Source: Kitasatospora sp. MMS16-BH015
Lineage (GTDB): Bacteria > Actinomycetota > Actinomycetes > Streptomycetales > Streptomycetaceae
Length of the DNA: 64,000 nucleotides
Reading direction: 5' to 3'
NCBI RefSeq assembly: GCF_002943525.1
Contig: NZ_CP025394.1
Coordinates: forward strand, 2,976,001 to 3,040,000
Of the stretch, positions 42,023-51,164 are shown piece after piece. Positions within the stretch are counted from its first letter, which is position 1, and every line of letters begins with the position of its first letter. The position numbers were made by a program, and so were the translations under genes. Below the pieces are notes generated by a model. That model was not told the DNA's origin, made no database searches, and saw only the letters and a list, made by a program, of their open reading frames with translations.

Positions 42023-42096
42023 GCGCCGCTAGCTCAGTTGGTTAGAGCAGCTGACTCTTAATCAGCGGGTCCGGGGTTCGAGTCCCTGGCGGCGCA
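42023..42096 (+). tRNA. tRNA-Lys (anticodon CTT), copy 2
   Basis: This is identical in all 74 bases to copy 1, same strand, 12,921 bases away. The flanks also match: TTCCAGGTCAGCA before the gene and CAGACAG plus the hairpin after it. CCA is not encoded. Confidence 0.97.
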
Positions 42097-42103
42097 CAGA
42101 CAG

Positions 42104-42139
42104 ACTGAAGGCCCTTCGCGAAAGCAGAGGGCCTTCAGT
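42104..42139 (+). terminator. terminator of tRNA-Lys copy 2
   Basis: ACTGAAGGCCC and GGGCCTTCAGT form the stem with an inner TTCGC-GAAA-GC part. It is nearly the same as the hairpin after copy 1. Confidence 0.85.
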
Positions 42140-42213
42140 CATTCCCGGCCACTCACCGGGTCAGCCCGAACCAACCGACGCCGCCCCTGACCGACCCGCC
42201 CCGCAGCGACTCG

Positions 42214-42243
42214 GGGTCCGGGGTTCGAGTCCCTGGCGGCGCA
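42214..42243 (+). other. 3' remnant of tRNA-Lys (T arm and acceptor strand)
   Basis: The last 30 bases of the tRNA-Lys gene (from GGGTCCGGGG to the discriminator base) are present without any 5' half. The following CAGACAG, hairpin and CCCGGCCACTCACCGGGTCAGC also repeat the sequence after copy 2, so about 100 bases are duplicated in tandem. A partial tRNA 3' end is what site-specific integration or excision often leaves. Confidence 0.85.
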
Positions 42244-42252
42244 CAGACAGGC

Positions 42253-42285
42253 CGAAGGCCCTTCGCGAAAGCGGAGGGCCTTCAG
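42253..42285 (+). terminator. third copy of the tRNA-Lys terminator hairpin
   Basis: CGAAGGCCC...GGGCCTTCAG follows the tRNA remnant; it now lies between the remnant and the end of the minus-strand phospholipase pseudogene, where it could terminate either side. Confidence 0.7.
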
Positions 42286-42334
42286 CCGTTCCCGGCCACT
42301 CACCGGGTCAGCACGGGTCGCTTTGTCGACATCC

Positions 42335-44220
42335 TCACGGCTGGAGGCGGCCCGCGAAGCGGCGTTCGAAGCCGTCGGCGGCGGTGACGGTGTAGTCGTA
42401 GCGGTCGGCCGGGGTCGGGGGCAGGGTGGTGGTGAGGGTGGCGCCGGGGGTGACGGTCAGGGTCTGGGCGGGCTGGCCGGTGGCGGGGTGCGCCCGGGGC
42501 GGCGTTGGGGGCGATGGTGAAGGTGGCGGGCTGGGCGCCCTGGTTGGTCAGGGTGAGGTGGAGGGCCTGGGGGTGTTCGACGGAGCCGGCCTCGGGGTGG
42601 GGCTTGGCCGGGTCGGACCAGGTGCGGACGTCGCCCTTGAAGCCGCGGAGGAAGCCGTCCGGCCCGTGGGCGTCGATGTCGTAGGGGCCGCCGCTCACGC
42701 CGAGGGCGCTGAAGTAGTCGGTGACCTGCCCGCCCACCGGGAGGGTGTACTGCCAGGCGCCGAATGCGCGGAAGTTCACCGTGTACATCGAGATGCCGGC
42801 GCCGAGCCGGCCCAGGTTGTCGAGGGTGATCCAGAGCAGGCCCTTGGCCGGATCGGTCCGGGAGGAGGAACCGAATCGGTAACCGAGCGGCAGTGACGGC
42901 CGGTCACCCGGCTCGATCTCGGGGGCGTGCTGGACGAGCGGCGGAAAGAGCGGCGGGAGCACTTTCTTGTCCTGCTCGGCGAGATCGGCGAGCAGTTTCC
43001 CGGTGTCGGGGAGCGCCGGGAAAGTGCGATTGCTGACGGTGAAGTCGAATGCCAACATCAGATCGCCGCACACGGTGCGGCGCCAGGCGGAGATGTTGGG
43101 CTCGCGCACCCCCGTCCAGTTCTCCAGGAATCGCAGCACCGAGGTGTGGTCGAAAACCTCCGAACAGACTTTGCCGCCCCGGCTCCACGGCGAGATGACG
43201 ATCATCGGCACCCGCGGCCCGAGCCCGATCGGCGCGCCGCCGATGAACTCGTCCGGCGTGCCGGCCGGCGCGGTCGGCGGCACCACGTGGTCGAAGAAGC
43301 CGTCGTTCTCGTCGTAGTTGAGCAGCACGACGGTCTTGGCCCAGACCTCGGGGTGCGCGGCCAGCGCCTGCAGCACGTACGAGGAGGTGAAGTCGGCCCC
43401 GGCGGCCGGCGGGTGGTTCGGGTGCTCGGACTGCGCCTCTGGGGCGACCACCCAGCTGACGGCGGGCAGCCGTCCGGCGGCCACGTCCTGGGCGAAGTCC
43501 TCGGCGCCGCGCCGGGCCATGCCGTTGAGGTACAGCGGGGAGTCGGTCGGGGCGGTCTGGAAGGACTTGAACCAGGCCAGGGCGTTGTCGTCGTAGTTGT
43601 CCTGCTGCTGGTAGACCTTCCAGGAGATGCCCGCCGCCGAGGCCGTGCGGGTCGACGGTGCCGGACCAGAGGTAGAGCCGGTTCGGGTCGGTGGAGGCCA
43701 TGGTGGAGCAGAAGTACTGGTCGCAGAGGGTGAAGGCGTCCGCGAGCGCGTACTGGAACGGGATGTCCTGGCGGCGGTAGTAGCCCATCGTGTACCAGGT
43801 CTTGGCGGAGATCCAGTTGCTGTACCGGCCATTGGCCCAGGCGCTGTGGGTGCCGCCCCAGGAGTGGTCGAGGTCGAAGATGCGCTGGGCGTCGCTGGTG
43901 GCGGTGTCCAGGTGCCAGGGCAGCAGGGTGGTGCCGCCGACCGTGCCGAGCATCCGCTGGTGCAGCACGTCGGAGCCGCCGGGGAAGCGCACCCGGGAGG
44001 TGTCGCCGTACCCGCGCACGCCGTTCAGGGTGCCGAAGTAGTGGTCGAAGGAGCGGTTCTCCTGCATCAGGACGACGACGTGCTCCACGTCGTCCAGCGT
44101 GCCGCGCGCGGCCGGGGCGGCGAGCGCCTACTGGAGCGTGCCGGGCAGCACGCCGACGCCGAGCGCGGCACCGGAGGCGACGGCCGAACCCAGCAGGGCG
44201 CGGCGGGAGATCGGGGACAT
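42335..44220 (-). pseudogene. decayed phospholipase C gene (Tat signal, stop and two frame breaks)
   Basis: From an ATG at 44220 the frame reads a Tat peptide (MSPISRRALLGSAVASGAAL) and hits a TAG after PGTLQ, then continues in the same frame with EHVVVLMQENRSFDHYFGTL. Near 43640 the frame breaks and, compared with the intact paralogue at 7755-9803, about 25 codons are missing between TVDPHG and AAGISWKVY. The frame then stays open through LNYDENDGFFDHV and VISPWSRGGKV to near 42495, where a one-base shift is needed to reach GFERRFAGRLQP and the stop at 42335. Three independent lesions make a functional product very unlikely. Confidence 0.88.
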
Positions 44221-44427
44221 GAGGGTCTCCTGACGAGAGCTCAGTTACCGGGGAGTAGGGATGATTCCAGCGGCACGTGAACAGGGGAAGGCCTCCGGAC
44301 GGCCGTCGAGCTGTACGGACAGGTCGGCCGGATCCCGCCGCCGAGGGGCGCGCCCCGCCCTCGGACGGAACGGGACAAAGGTCCCTAACGGGTGACAAGT
44401 CGCTCAGGCAGGCTGGCACGGACCGCC

Positions 44428-46839
44428 ATGGATCCGGAACGCGTGAGCAACCGTCACGGGGCTCGCTGGAAAGGCCCGCTGTTGCCCCGCCGCCCCTCGC
44501 CCCGCTCCCTCCCGTCCTCTCCCCGCGACCGTGCCCGCAGCACGGGCCGGGCCGGGTCCACGAGTGCGGCCGGCCGACGCGCCCGGCGCCGGGCCCGCCT
44601 CGCCCGGCGGACCGGCTGGCGGCGGCTGGTGCCGACCTGGCGGATGACGCTCGGCGGGCTGGTGACGGCGGTGCTGCTGGGGATGACGCTGTTCGGGCTC
44701 GGGATCGCCTTCGTGCAGGTGCCCGACGCCCACGCGGCGGCCGTGGCGCAGAGCAACACCTGGCTGTACCGGGACGGCAGCGTGCTCGCCCGCACCGGTG
44801 AGACGGACCGGCAGATCGTGCCGATCGACCGGATCTCCCCGGCCGCGCGCGAGGCCGCGCTGGCCGCCGAGGACCGAAACTTCTACCACGAGGGCGCCGT
44901 CAACCTGAAGGGCCTGGCCCGGGCCGCCTTCACCACCGCCACCGGCGGCGGCACCCAGGGCGGCTCGACCATCACCCAGCAGTACGTGAAGAACACCTAT
45001 CTGACCCAGAAGCAGACCGTCACCCGCAAGGTGCAGGAGCTCTTCATCTCGCTCAAGGTGGACGCCACCAAGAGCAAGGACGAGATCCTCGCCGGCTACC
45101 TGAACACCTCCTACTACGGCCGGGGCGCGTACGGCATCCAGGCCGCGGCCCAGGCGTACTTCGGCGTGGACGCGGCACGGTTGGACGCCGCCCAGGGCGC
45201 CTACCTGGCCGCGCTGCTGAACGCACCGAGCGCCTACGACGTCTCGACCGCGACGGCGGCGGGCAGGCAGAACGCGCTCGACCGGTGGAACCACGTGCTG
45301 GACGCGATGGTCAAGGAGGGCTGGCTCCCGGCGGGCGACCGGGCCGCCGCGGCCTTCCCCCAGGTCCGCGAACCGCAGAGCCCACCCGGTCTCTCCGGGC
45401 AGGCGGGCTACCTGGTGCGGGCGGCCACCGACTACCTGACCTCGCACGGGATCGTCAACGAGGCCGCGCTGGCCCAGGGCGGGTACACCGTGCGGCTGAC
45501 CGTCGACCCGCAGCGCGAGCAGCAGCTGGAGACGGCGGTCAAGGCGCAGCTGACCGACCGGCTCGACCCGGCGCAGCGGAGGAAGGACGCCGACGCGCAG
45601 GCCGGGGCCGTCTCGGTCGACCCGAGCACCGGCGAGGTGCTGGCCCTGTACGGCGGCACGGACGCCACCAAGCACTGGATCGACAACGCCACCCGGCGGG
45701 ACTACCAGGCCGGTTCGACCTTCAAGGCGATCGCGCTGGCGGCCGCGCTCGACAGCGGCGCCAAGACCCAGGGCGGGCAGCGGATCACCCCGTCCACGGT
45801 GTACGACGGCACCAGCGGCCGTCCGGTCCGCGGCGGCACCGGCACCCCGTACGCCCCGCCGAACGAGGGCGGCCGCAGCTACGGACCGGTCACCCTCCGG
45901 CAGGCCACCGACTGGTCGGTGAACTCGGCCTTCGCCCAACTCGCCCAGGACACCGGGCTGGAGAAGGTGCGGCAGACGGCGGTGGACCTCGGGCTGCCGG
46001 CGAGCACCCCCGGGCTGACGGCCGACCCGGCCATCCCGCTGGGCGTCTCCACCCCGAGCGTGCTCGACCTGGCCGGGGTGTACGCCACCCTCGACCACGG
46101 CGGCCGACGGATCGAGCCCCGGCTCGTGGCCGAGGTGCGGCACGGCGGCGAGGGGCTCAGGCTGCCGCAGCCGGCCACCACCCGGGCCGTCTCCGAGCGG
46201 ACCGCCGCCGAGGTCACCGACCTGCTGCGCGGGGTCGTCGACGATCCCGGCGGCACGGGCTACCGGGCCAAGGAGCTGGGCCGCCCCTCGGCCGGCAAGA
46301 CCGGCACCACCGACGACTCGCGGTCGGTCTGGTACGCGGGCTACACCCCCGAACTGGTCACCGTCGTCGGGCTCTTCGGCCAGGATCCGAAGACCGGTGC
46401 TCAGGTCACCCTGGACGACGTGGGCGGCACCGGGAGCGCGGCGGGCGGACGGTACCCGGCGCAGATCTGGACCGCCTACATGAAGGCGGCACTGGACGGA
46501 CAGCCCGTCACGCCGTTCCCGAAGGCCCCCGCCGACCCGGCCGCCTCCTCCCCCTCCCCCACCGCCGACCCGTCCGCCACCGGCGCCACCCCGAGCCGCG
46601 GCCCGAGCCCGAGCTCCTCCGCGACCGCCTCCTCGCCCGCCGGCACCGGCACCGGGCGACCGGCGACGCCGCCCGCGCCCTCCGCCACCCCCACCGGCGA
46701 CCGGCCCACGCCCACACCGACCCCTTCCTCCTCGCCTTCGAGCTCGCCGCCCCCGCCCCCGTCGCCCTCCCCCTCGCCGTCCGGATCGCCCTCCCCCGGC
46801 CCCTCCCCGTCGGGGGATCCGGACCGTGCGCGGGGGTGA
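44428..46839 (+). CDS. class A penicillin-binding protein (transglycosylase/transpeptidase)
   Basis: This protein polymerises and cross-links peptidoglycan at the outer membrane face. The 803-aa product has a basic cytoplasmic N-terminus, one membrane helix (LGGLVTAVLLGMTLFGLGIAF), a GT51 domain (AAEDRNFYHEGAVN with the catalytic Glu near residue 147; GGSTITQQYVKN; RKVQELFISLKV) and a transpeptidase domain with STFK (Ser430), SVN (SVNSAF) and KTG (GKTGTTDDSR). A 110-residue Pro/Ser/Thr-rich tail ends the protein; no PASTA domain is present. The ATG at 44428 is preferred to a GTG at 44392, though neither has a strong ribosome-binding site. Confidence 0.93.
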   Translation: MDPERVSNRHGARWKGPLLPRRPSPRSLPSSPRDRARSTGRAGSTSAAGRRARRRARLARRTGWRRLVPTWRMTLGGLVTAVLLGMTLFGLGIAFVQVPDAHAAAVAQSNTWLYRDGSVLARTGETDRQIVPIDRISPAAREAALAAEDRNFYHEGAVNLKGLARAAFTTATGGGTQGGSTITQQYVKNTYLTQKQTVTRKVQELFISLKVDATKSKDEILAGYLNTSYYGRGAYGIQAAAQAYFGVDAARLDAAQGAYLAALLNAPSAYDVSTATAAGRQNALDRWNHVLDAMVKEGWLPAGDRAAAAFPQVREPQSPPGLSGQAGYLVRAATDYLTSHGIVNEAALAQGGYTVRLTVDPQREQQLETAVKAQLTDRLDPAQRRKDADAQAGAVSVDPSTGEVLALYGGTDATKHWIDNATRRDYQAGSTFKAIALAAALDSGAKTQGGQRITPSTVYDGTSGRPVRGGTGTPYAPPNEGGRSYGPVTLRQATDWSVNSAFAQLAQDTGLEKVRQTAVDLGLPASTPGLTADPAIPLGVSTPSVLDLAGVYATLDHGGRRIEPRLVAEVRHGGEGLRLPQPATTRAVSERTAAEVTDLLRGVVDDPGGTGYRAKELGRPSAGKTGTTDDSRSVWYAGYTPELVTVVGLFGQDPKTGAQVTLDDVGGTGSAAGGRYPAQIWTAYMKAALDGQPVTPFPKAPADPAASSPSPTADPSATGATPSRGPSPSSSATASSPAGTGTGRPATPPAPSATPTGDRPTPTPTPSSSPSSSPPPPPSPSPSPSGSPSPGPSPSGDPDRARG

Positions 46840-46939
46840 ACCGGTGCAAGGTCCGGGCCGGACAGTGACGGCGGCCAACCAGGACCAAAGGGCGAGATTG
46901 CCCCTTACTGGGATGTCGACAAGCTGACAGAATGCGTCG

Positions 46940-47977
46940 ATGCACAGCTCACCCTCCCGCCCCCGGGGCCAGGTGCGGGCGCTCGGACTGCCCCTCGCGC
47001 TGGTCTCGGCGTTCGCCTTCGGCGGGTCCGGCACGGCGGCCAAACCGCTGATCGAAGCCGGGCTCTCACCCCTGCACGTCGTCTGGCTCCGGGTCACCGG
47101 CGCAGCCGTGGTGCTGCTCCCGCTGGCCTACCGGCACCGGGCCGTCGTGAAGCAGCGCCCCTGGCTGCTGCTCGGTTTCGGCCTGCTGGCGGTCGCCGGA
47201 GTCCAGGCCTGCTACTTCGCGGCGATCTCCCGGATCCCGGTGGGGGTCGCGCTGCTGCTGGAGTACTTCGGCCCGCTGCTGCTGCTCGGCTACATCAAGT
47301 TCGTCCAGCGGCGGCCGATCACCCGGGCCGCCGCGATCGGCACGGGCGTGGCGGTGGCCGGGCTGGCCTGCGTGGTCGAGGTCTGGCACGGGCTGAACTT
47401 CGACCCGCTGGGCGTGCTGTTCGGCCTCGGCGCGGCCTGCTGCCAGGTCGGCTACTTCGTGCTGGCCGACGCCGGACGCGAGGGCGAGCACCCGGTCGAC
47501 CCGCTGGCGCTCAGCGCCTACGGGCTGCTGACCGGGGCCGTGGTGCTCACCGTGCTCACCCGCCCCTGGGAGGCCGACTGGGGTCTGCTGGCCGGCCGGG
47601 CCGTGATGAACGGGCACAGCCTGCCCGCCCTGATACCGGCGGCTTGGATGGTGCTGATCGCCACCGTGCTCGCCTACCTGACCGGGGTCGTCTCGGTCCG
47701 CCACCTCTCCCCGCAGGTCGCGGCCGTGGTGGCCAACCTGGAGGCCGTGGTCGCGGCCGTCTCCGCCTGGTTCCTGCTCGGCGAACACCTCGGGACGGCC
47801 CAGGTGATCGGCGGGTTCCTGGTGCTGCTCGGCGCCTTCGCCGCCCAGACCAGCAAGCCCGCCGCCACCACCGCGGATGCGGCGAGCGCCACGGGCGGGG
47901 TGGGCACAGCGAGCGTGGCCGAGGACGGCGGGGCGCTGGACGCCGTGGCCGGCAGCGGGAGCGCTCGGCGCGACTGA
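46940..47977 (+). CDS. EamA-family (DMT) transporter
   Basis: The 345-aa product has about ten hydrophobic helices in two homologous halves, as in the drug/metabolite transporter family: PLALVSAFAFGGSGTAAKPL and LHVVWLRVTGAAVVLLPLAY in the first, VLIATVLAYLTGVVSVRHLS and VVANLEAVVAAVSAWFLLGE in the second. The C-terminus is an Ala/Gly-rich tail. Substrate unknown; many relatives export amino acids or metabolites. It is convergent with the signal peptidase gene. Confidence 0.88.
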   Translation: MHSSPSRPRGQVRALGLPLALVSAFAFGGSGTAAKPLIEAGLSPLHVVWLRVTGAAVVLLPLAYRHRAVVKQRPWLLLGFGLLAVAGVQACYFAAISRIPVGVALLLEYFGPLLLLGYIKFVQRRPITRAAAIGTGVAVAGLACVVEVWHGLNFDPLGVLFGLGAACCQVGYFVLADAGREGEHPVDPLALSAYGLLTGAVVLTVLTRPWEADWGLLAGRAVMNGHSLPALIPAAWMVLIATVLAYLTGVVSVRHLSPQVAAVVANLEAVVAAVSAWFLLGEHLGTAQVIGGFLVLLGAFAAQTSKPAATTADAASATGGVGTASVAEDGGALDAVAGSGSARRD

Positions 47978-48035
47978 CCTCGGTCGGGCGGCCCCGGTCC
48001 CGGCTACGCCAGGCAAGCTTCCGGAGTGGTACCCG

Positions 48036-49121
48036 TCAGCGACCGGTGGCCCCGAACCAGTCCAGGTGGTTGAGCGGCCAGACCACGGCCGAGACCGGGC
48101 CGACCACGTCGGTGACCGGGACGGCGCCGCCGGCCGGGCCCTCGCGGTGGTACCGGGAGTCGGCGGAATCGCTGCGGTGGTCGCCCTCGACCCAGACATA
48201 GCCCTGCGGGACCTTCACCGGGCCGAAGTCCAGGCCGGCGCAGGAGTCGTCGCCGACGTGCAGGTACGGCTCGGCGACCGGGTGGCCGTCCACCCGGAGG
48301 GTCTTCGCATTGCACTGCACGGTCTCGCCGCCGGTCGCGATCACCCGCTTGACCAGGTAGTTGTCCCCGCTCGGCGGCAGCAACCCGATGAAGCTCAGTG
48401 CCTCACCGACCGGCCCGGACGAACCACCCGCCTGCGGCGGGAGCCAGCCACCCGGGTCCTTGAACACCACCGGCTCGCCCGCCTTCGGCTCCCAGCCGAA
48501 CAGCGGGGCCAGCTTGTTCACGGCCACCCGGTCGCCGATCCGCAGGGTGTTCTCCATCGAACCGGACGGGATGGTGAACACCTGGAACAGACAGGTCTTG
48601 ATCAACAGTGCGGCGGCCAGCCCGGCGGTCACCATCACCGGGAACTCCGCCCACCACGGCCACCGCCGCCGACCACCCTGCCCGCTCCGCCGCGCGGCGC
48701 GGGCACGCCAGAACCCACGGACCGACCGCCGCGCCGCCCCCGGCTCACCGTGGCCACCCTGGACATGGCCGGGCTCAGCACGGCCGGCCTGCTCCGAGGG
48801 GGCGCTCTCGTACTCCTGGCGGGCGGCCCCACCGTGGTGCGCGCCCGGCGCCGTCCCGGTCGGCCCGACCCACCCGCCGTCCGGCGGGTCCTGCTGTCCC
48901 GGCCGGTCCTGCCGGTCCTGCCGTTCCTGGTCGGCCGATCCCTGCGCCGCTCGCCCCTGACCCACCAGCTCGTGCCCCACGCGCTCGTACCCCACCAGTT
49001 CCCGATCCGCTCGCAGCTGCGGCGGTCCGTACGACTCCTGAACTGGACCGTACCTCTCCTGCCTGAGTACTTCCTCGGACGGGCGTCCGCCCGGGGCGCC
49101 GTCGCCCTGCTCCGGTCGCAC
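48036..49121 (-). CDS. lepB: type I signal peptidase
   Basis: This enzyme cleaves Sec/Tat signal peptides outside the membrane. The 361-aa product has a long Gln/Arg/Gly-rich cytoplasmic N-terminus (about 150 residues), one membrane helix (FPVMVTAGLAAALLIKTCLF), the catalytic Ser in IPSGSMENTLRIGDRV and Lys in NYLVKRVIATGGETV, then the box E stretch VWVEGDHRSDSADSR. The GTG start lies five bases after the stop of the small membrane-protein gene, so the two are probably co-transcribed. The long N-terminal extension is larger than in most members. Confidence 0.9.
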   Translation of the reverse strand: MRPEQGDGAPGGRPSEEVLRQERYGPVQESYGPPQLRADRELVGYERVGHELVGQGRAAQGSADQERQDRQDRPGQQDPPDGGWVGPTGTAPGAHHGGAARQEYESAPSEQAGRAEPGHVQGGHGEPGAARRSVRGFWRARAARRSGQGGRRRWPWWAEFPVMVTAGLAAALLIKTCLFQVFTIPSGSMENTLRIGDRVAVNKLAPLFGWEPKAGEPVVFKDPGGWLPPQAGGSSGPVGEALSFIGLLPPSGDNYLVKRVIATGGETVQCNAKTLRVDGHPVAEPYLHVGDDSCAGLDFGPVKVPQGYVWVEGDHRSDSADSRYHREGPAGGAVPVTDVVGPVSAVVWPLNHLDWFGATGR

Positions 49122-49125
49122 CGGG

Positions 49126-49476
49126 TCAGGCCGCCTGCGAGCCGGAGCGGACCGCGTCCCGAGCCGGCTGCCGACGCCTGATCACGACCACCGAACCGAC
49201 GCCGCCGGCCAGGGCGGCGAGTGCGGCACCCGTACCAGCCGCGTCCCAGTCCGCCACGGCGAACGGGACGCTCTCGCCGACCGCGGCGAGCCGGCTGACC
49301 CCGGCGGAGACCTCCGCCACCGGGCTGTGCCCCGCGAACCCCGCCAGACCGGCGGCGCCCGCCGCGACGGCTGCAGCCCCGAGGACCGCCCCACCCGCGC
49401 GCCGAGGCCCGCCGGTCCGCCCGCCGGTCACCCTGCCGTTCTGCCGCGTGCTGCTCCGCTGCTGCTTGCGTGCCAT
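49126..49476 (-). CDS. small membrane protein upstream of signal peptidase
   Basis: The 116-aa product has a basic N-terminus (ARKQQRSSTRQNGRVTGGR), an Ala/Gly-rich hydrophobic segment (AVLGAAAVAAGAAGLAGFAG) and a second one (AALAALAGGVGSVVVI) before a basic tail. The ATG has GAGAGGCGG before it. I do not recognise a family. Its start and coupling to the signal peptidase gene support a real gene. Confidence 0.6.
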   Translation of the reverse strand: MARKQQRSSTRQNGRVTGGRTGGPRRAGGAVLGAAAVAAGAAGLAGFAGHSPVAEVSAGVSRLAAVGESVPFAVADWDAAGTGAALAALAGGVGSVVVIRRRQPARDAVRSGSQAA

Positions 49477-49758
49477 CACTGCACCGCCTCTCCTGTGACC
49501 GCGGGGCGAACGCCGACCGGCCGTCCTGGCCGGGGCACACCACGGTCGATCAGATCCGACGACCTGGGGAAGACAGCACGCTAACCCCGCCACGAGACGG
49601 CACGAAATCAGACATTTAGCTGCTACACACACCTCACGGGCACTGCCCGGGGTCGCCCGCCCGCGTCACCGCTTCACTCCTTCGAGCGAGATCCGGCCCC
49701 GGCGCGGAACCGCACTGCCGCGCCACTCGGGAGCGCGTCTGTCCAGGAGCGCGTCTCT

Positions 49759-50103
49759 TCAGGAGCGCGCCATCGCCTCGTGGTGGCGGATGACCTCGGC
49801 AATGATGAAGTTCAGGAACTTCTCAGCGAAGACCGGGTCGAGGTGGGCCCCGGCCGCGAGTTCCCGCAGGCGCCGGATCTGGTCGCGCTCGCGCTCCGGG
49901 TCGGCCGGGGGCAGCTTGTGCTCGGCCTTGAGCTTGCCGACGCGCTGGGTGGCCTTGAAGCGCTCGGCCAGCAGGTGGACCACGGCGGCGTCGAAGTTGT
50001 CGATGCTCTCGCGCAGGCAACGCAGCTCGTCCCGGACGTCGGGGGCGACCTCGTCGAGCGAAGTGTGCGCGGCGGCGGCGGAGTTCGTGGGCTGATCAGT
50101 CAT
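49759..50103 (-). CDS. chorismate mutase, AroQ type
   Basis: This converts chorismate to prephenate for Phe/Tyr synthesis. The 114-aa product is all-helical, with the AroQ pattern ELRCLRESIDNFDAAVVHLLAERFKATQRVGKLKAEHKLPP and later DPVFAEKFLNFIIAEVIRHHEAMA; the Arg, Lys and Glu/Gln positions of the active site are in place. The ATG at 50103 has GGAG upstream; the 16-residue extension to 50151 is not supported. It is a stand-alone gene here. Confidence 0.88.
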   Translation of the reverse strand: MTDQPTNSAAAAHTSLDEVAPDVRDELRCLRESIDNFDAAVVHLLAERFKATQRVGKLKAEHKLPPADPERERDQIRRLRELAAGAHLDPVFAEKFLNFIIAEVIRHHEAMARS

Positions 50104-50400
50104 CGAAAGGGCTCCGGGGCTTGCTGAGTGAATGGCACCCGGACGACCCACGGGCCGGGCTCGGGCCCCGGCAAATCTAACAGGGGCACCCCGGCGGACT
50201 CCCCATATTCACCTGCCCGTCCGGCATGTGGACGGGAGGCCGCTCCCCGGTGCCCGTCGGGCGTGGTTCACCGACCGCGGGTCGGCGAACCGCCGGACTA
50301 CCCGGGAACGGGGGCCACTGGCCGTAGGCTGGCCGGGCACGGCCGGACGTGACGAAACGTGACGAAGCAGCAGTTCCCCCAACTCAGGAGGTACCTGATC

Positions 50401-50826
50401 GTGGCAACCACTCGCACCGCACGCACTGCTTGGGAAGGCAACCTGGTCGACGGCAACGGCCTGGTGACCTTCGCGTCCTCGGGGATCGGCGAGTACCCCG
50501 TCTCCTGGCCGTCCCGCGCGGAGGCGGCGAACGGGAAGACCAGCCCGGAGGAGCTGATCGCGGCCGCCCACTCGGCCTGCTTCTCGATGGCCCTGTCGCA
50601 CGGCCTGGCCGGCGCAGGCACCCCGCCCACCAAGCTGGACACCCAGGCCGACGTCACCTTCCAGCCCGGCACCGGCATCACCGGCATCCACCTGACGGTC
50701 ACCGGCCAGGTGCCCGGCCTGGACGAGGCCGGGTTCGTGAAGGCCGCCGAGGACGCCAAGGCGAACTGCCCGGTCAGCCAGGCCCTCACCGGCACCACCA
50801 TCACGCTGACCGCCCAGCTGGCCTGA
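50401..50826 (+). CDS. OsmC/Ohr-family peroxiredoxin
   Basis: The 141-aa product is a thiol-dependent peroxide-reducing protein. The two conserved cysteines are in AHSACFSMALSHGLA (about residue 60) and AKANCPVSQAL (about 125), and the domain-swapped fold's TPEELIAAAHSACF-like segment reads SPEELIAAAHSACF. The GTG at 50401 has a textbook AGGAGGT site ahead. It is cytosolic and appears monocistronic, with a strong hairpin after it. Confidence 0.92.
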   Translation: MATTRTARTAWEGNLVDGNGLVTFASSGIGEYPVSWPSRAEAANGKTSPEELIAAAHSACFSMALSHGLAGAGTPPTKLDTQADVTFQPGTGITGIHLTVTGQVPGLDEAGFVKAAEDAKANCPVSQALTGTTITLTAQLA

Positions 50827-51164
50827 CCCGTCACCCGTTCGGGAGACCCGTGTCCGGCGCGTGCCCCCGAGTGCGCGCCGGACACTCACACGCAACACAA
50901 AAGCGCACAGCCGCTCGAAATGCGCACCTACTCGCGCAGTTGCTCACGCGTTTACTGACGAAACCTGGCGAATCACCCTGGCGGCGGTCGCCCCGACTCA
51001 GAGCGCGTCCTATGATCAGCCCCAGTGCCCTGTGCTCTGCCGGACTTTCCAGTTGAACGTTCCCGCACTGCTTTCCGGGCCCTTCGCACAGAGCGGGATG
51101 CCGGTGGGTGCCGCAACACGGTCGGCCGGCCGGGACTAGCGTCAGCAACGGACGGGAGTGTGCC
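50827..51164. other. intergenic region between the OsmC and cyclic-di-GMP genes
   Basis: The first 60 bases hold the OsmC terminator hairpin. The rest is the upstream region of the GGDEF-EAL gene and is less GC-rich (for example GCGTTTACTGACGAAACC near 50948). No convincing frame or operator was recognised in it. Confidence 0.4.
50850..50885 (+). terminator. terminator hairpin after the OsmC gene
   Basis: GTGTCCGGCGCG (50850-50861) and CGCGCCGGACAC (50874-50885) form a perfect 12-base stem with a 12-base loop, 24 bases after the stop. Confidence 0.8.

Noticed and set aside
42211..42243. Third tRNA-Lys gene
   Set aside because: Only the T arm and the 3' acceptor strand are present; D arm, anticodon arm and the 5' strand are missing, so it is a remnant.
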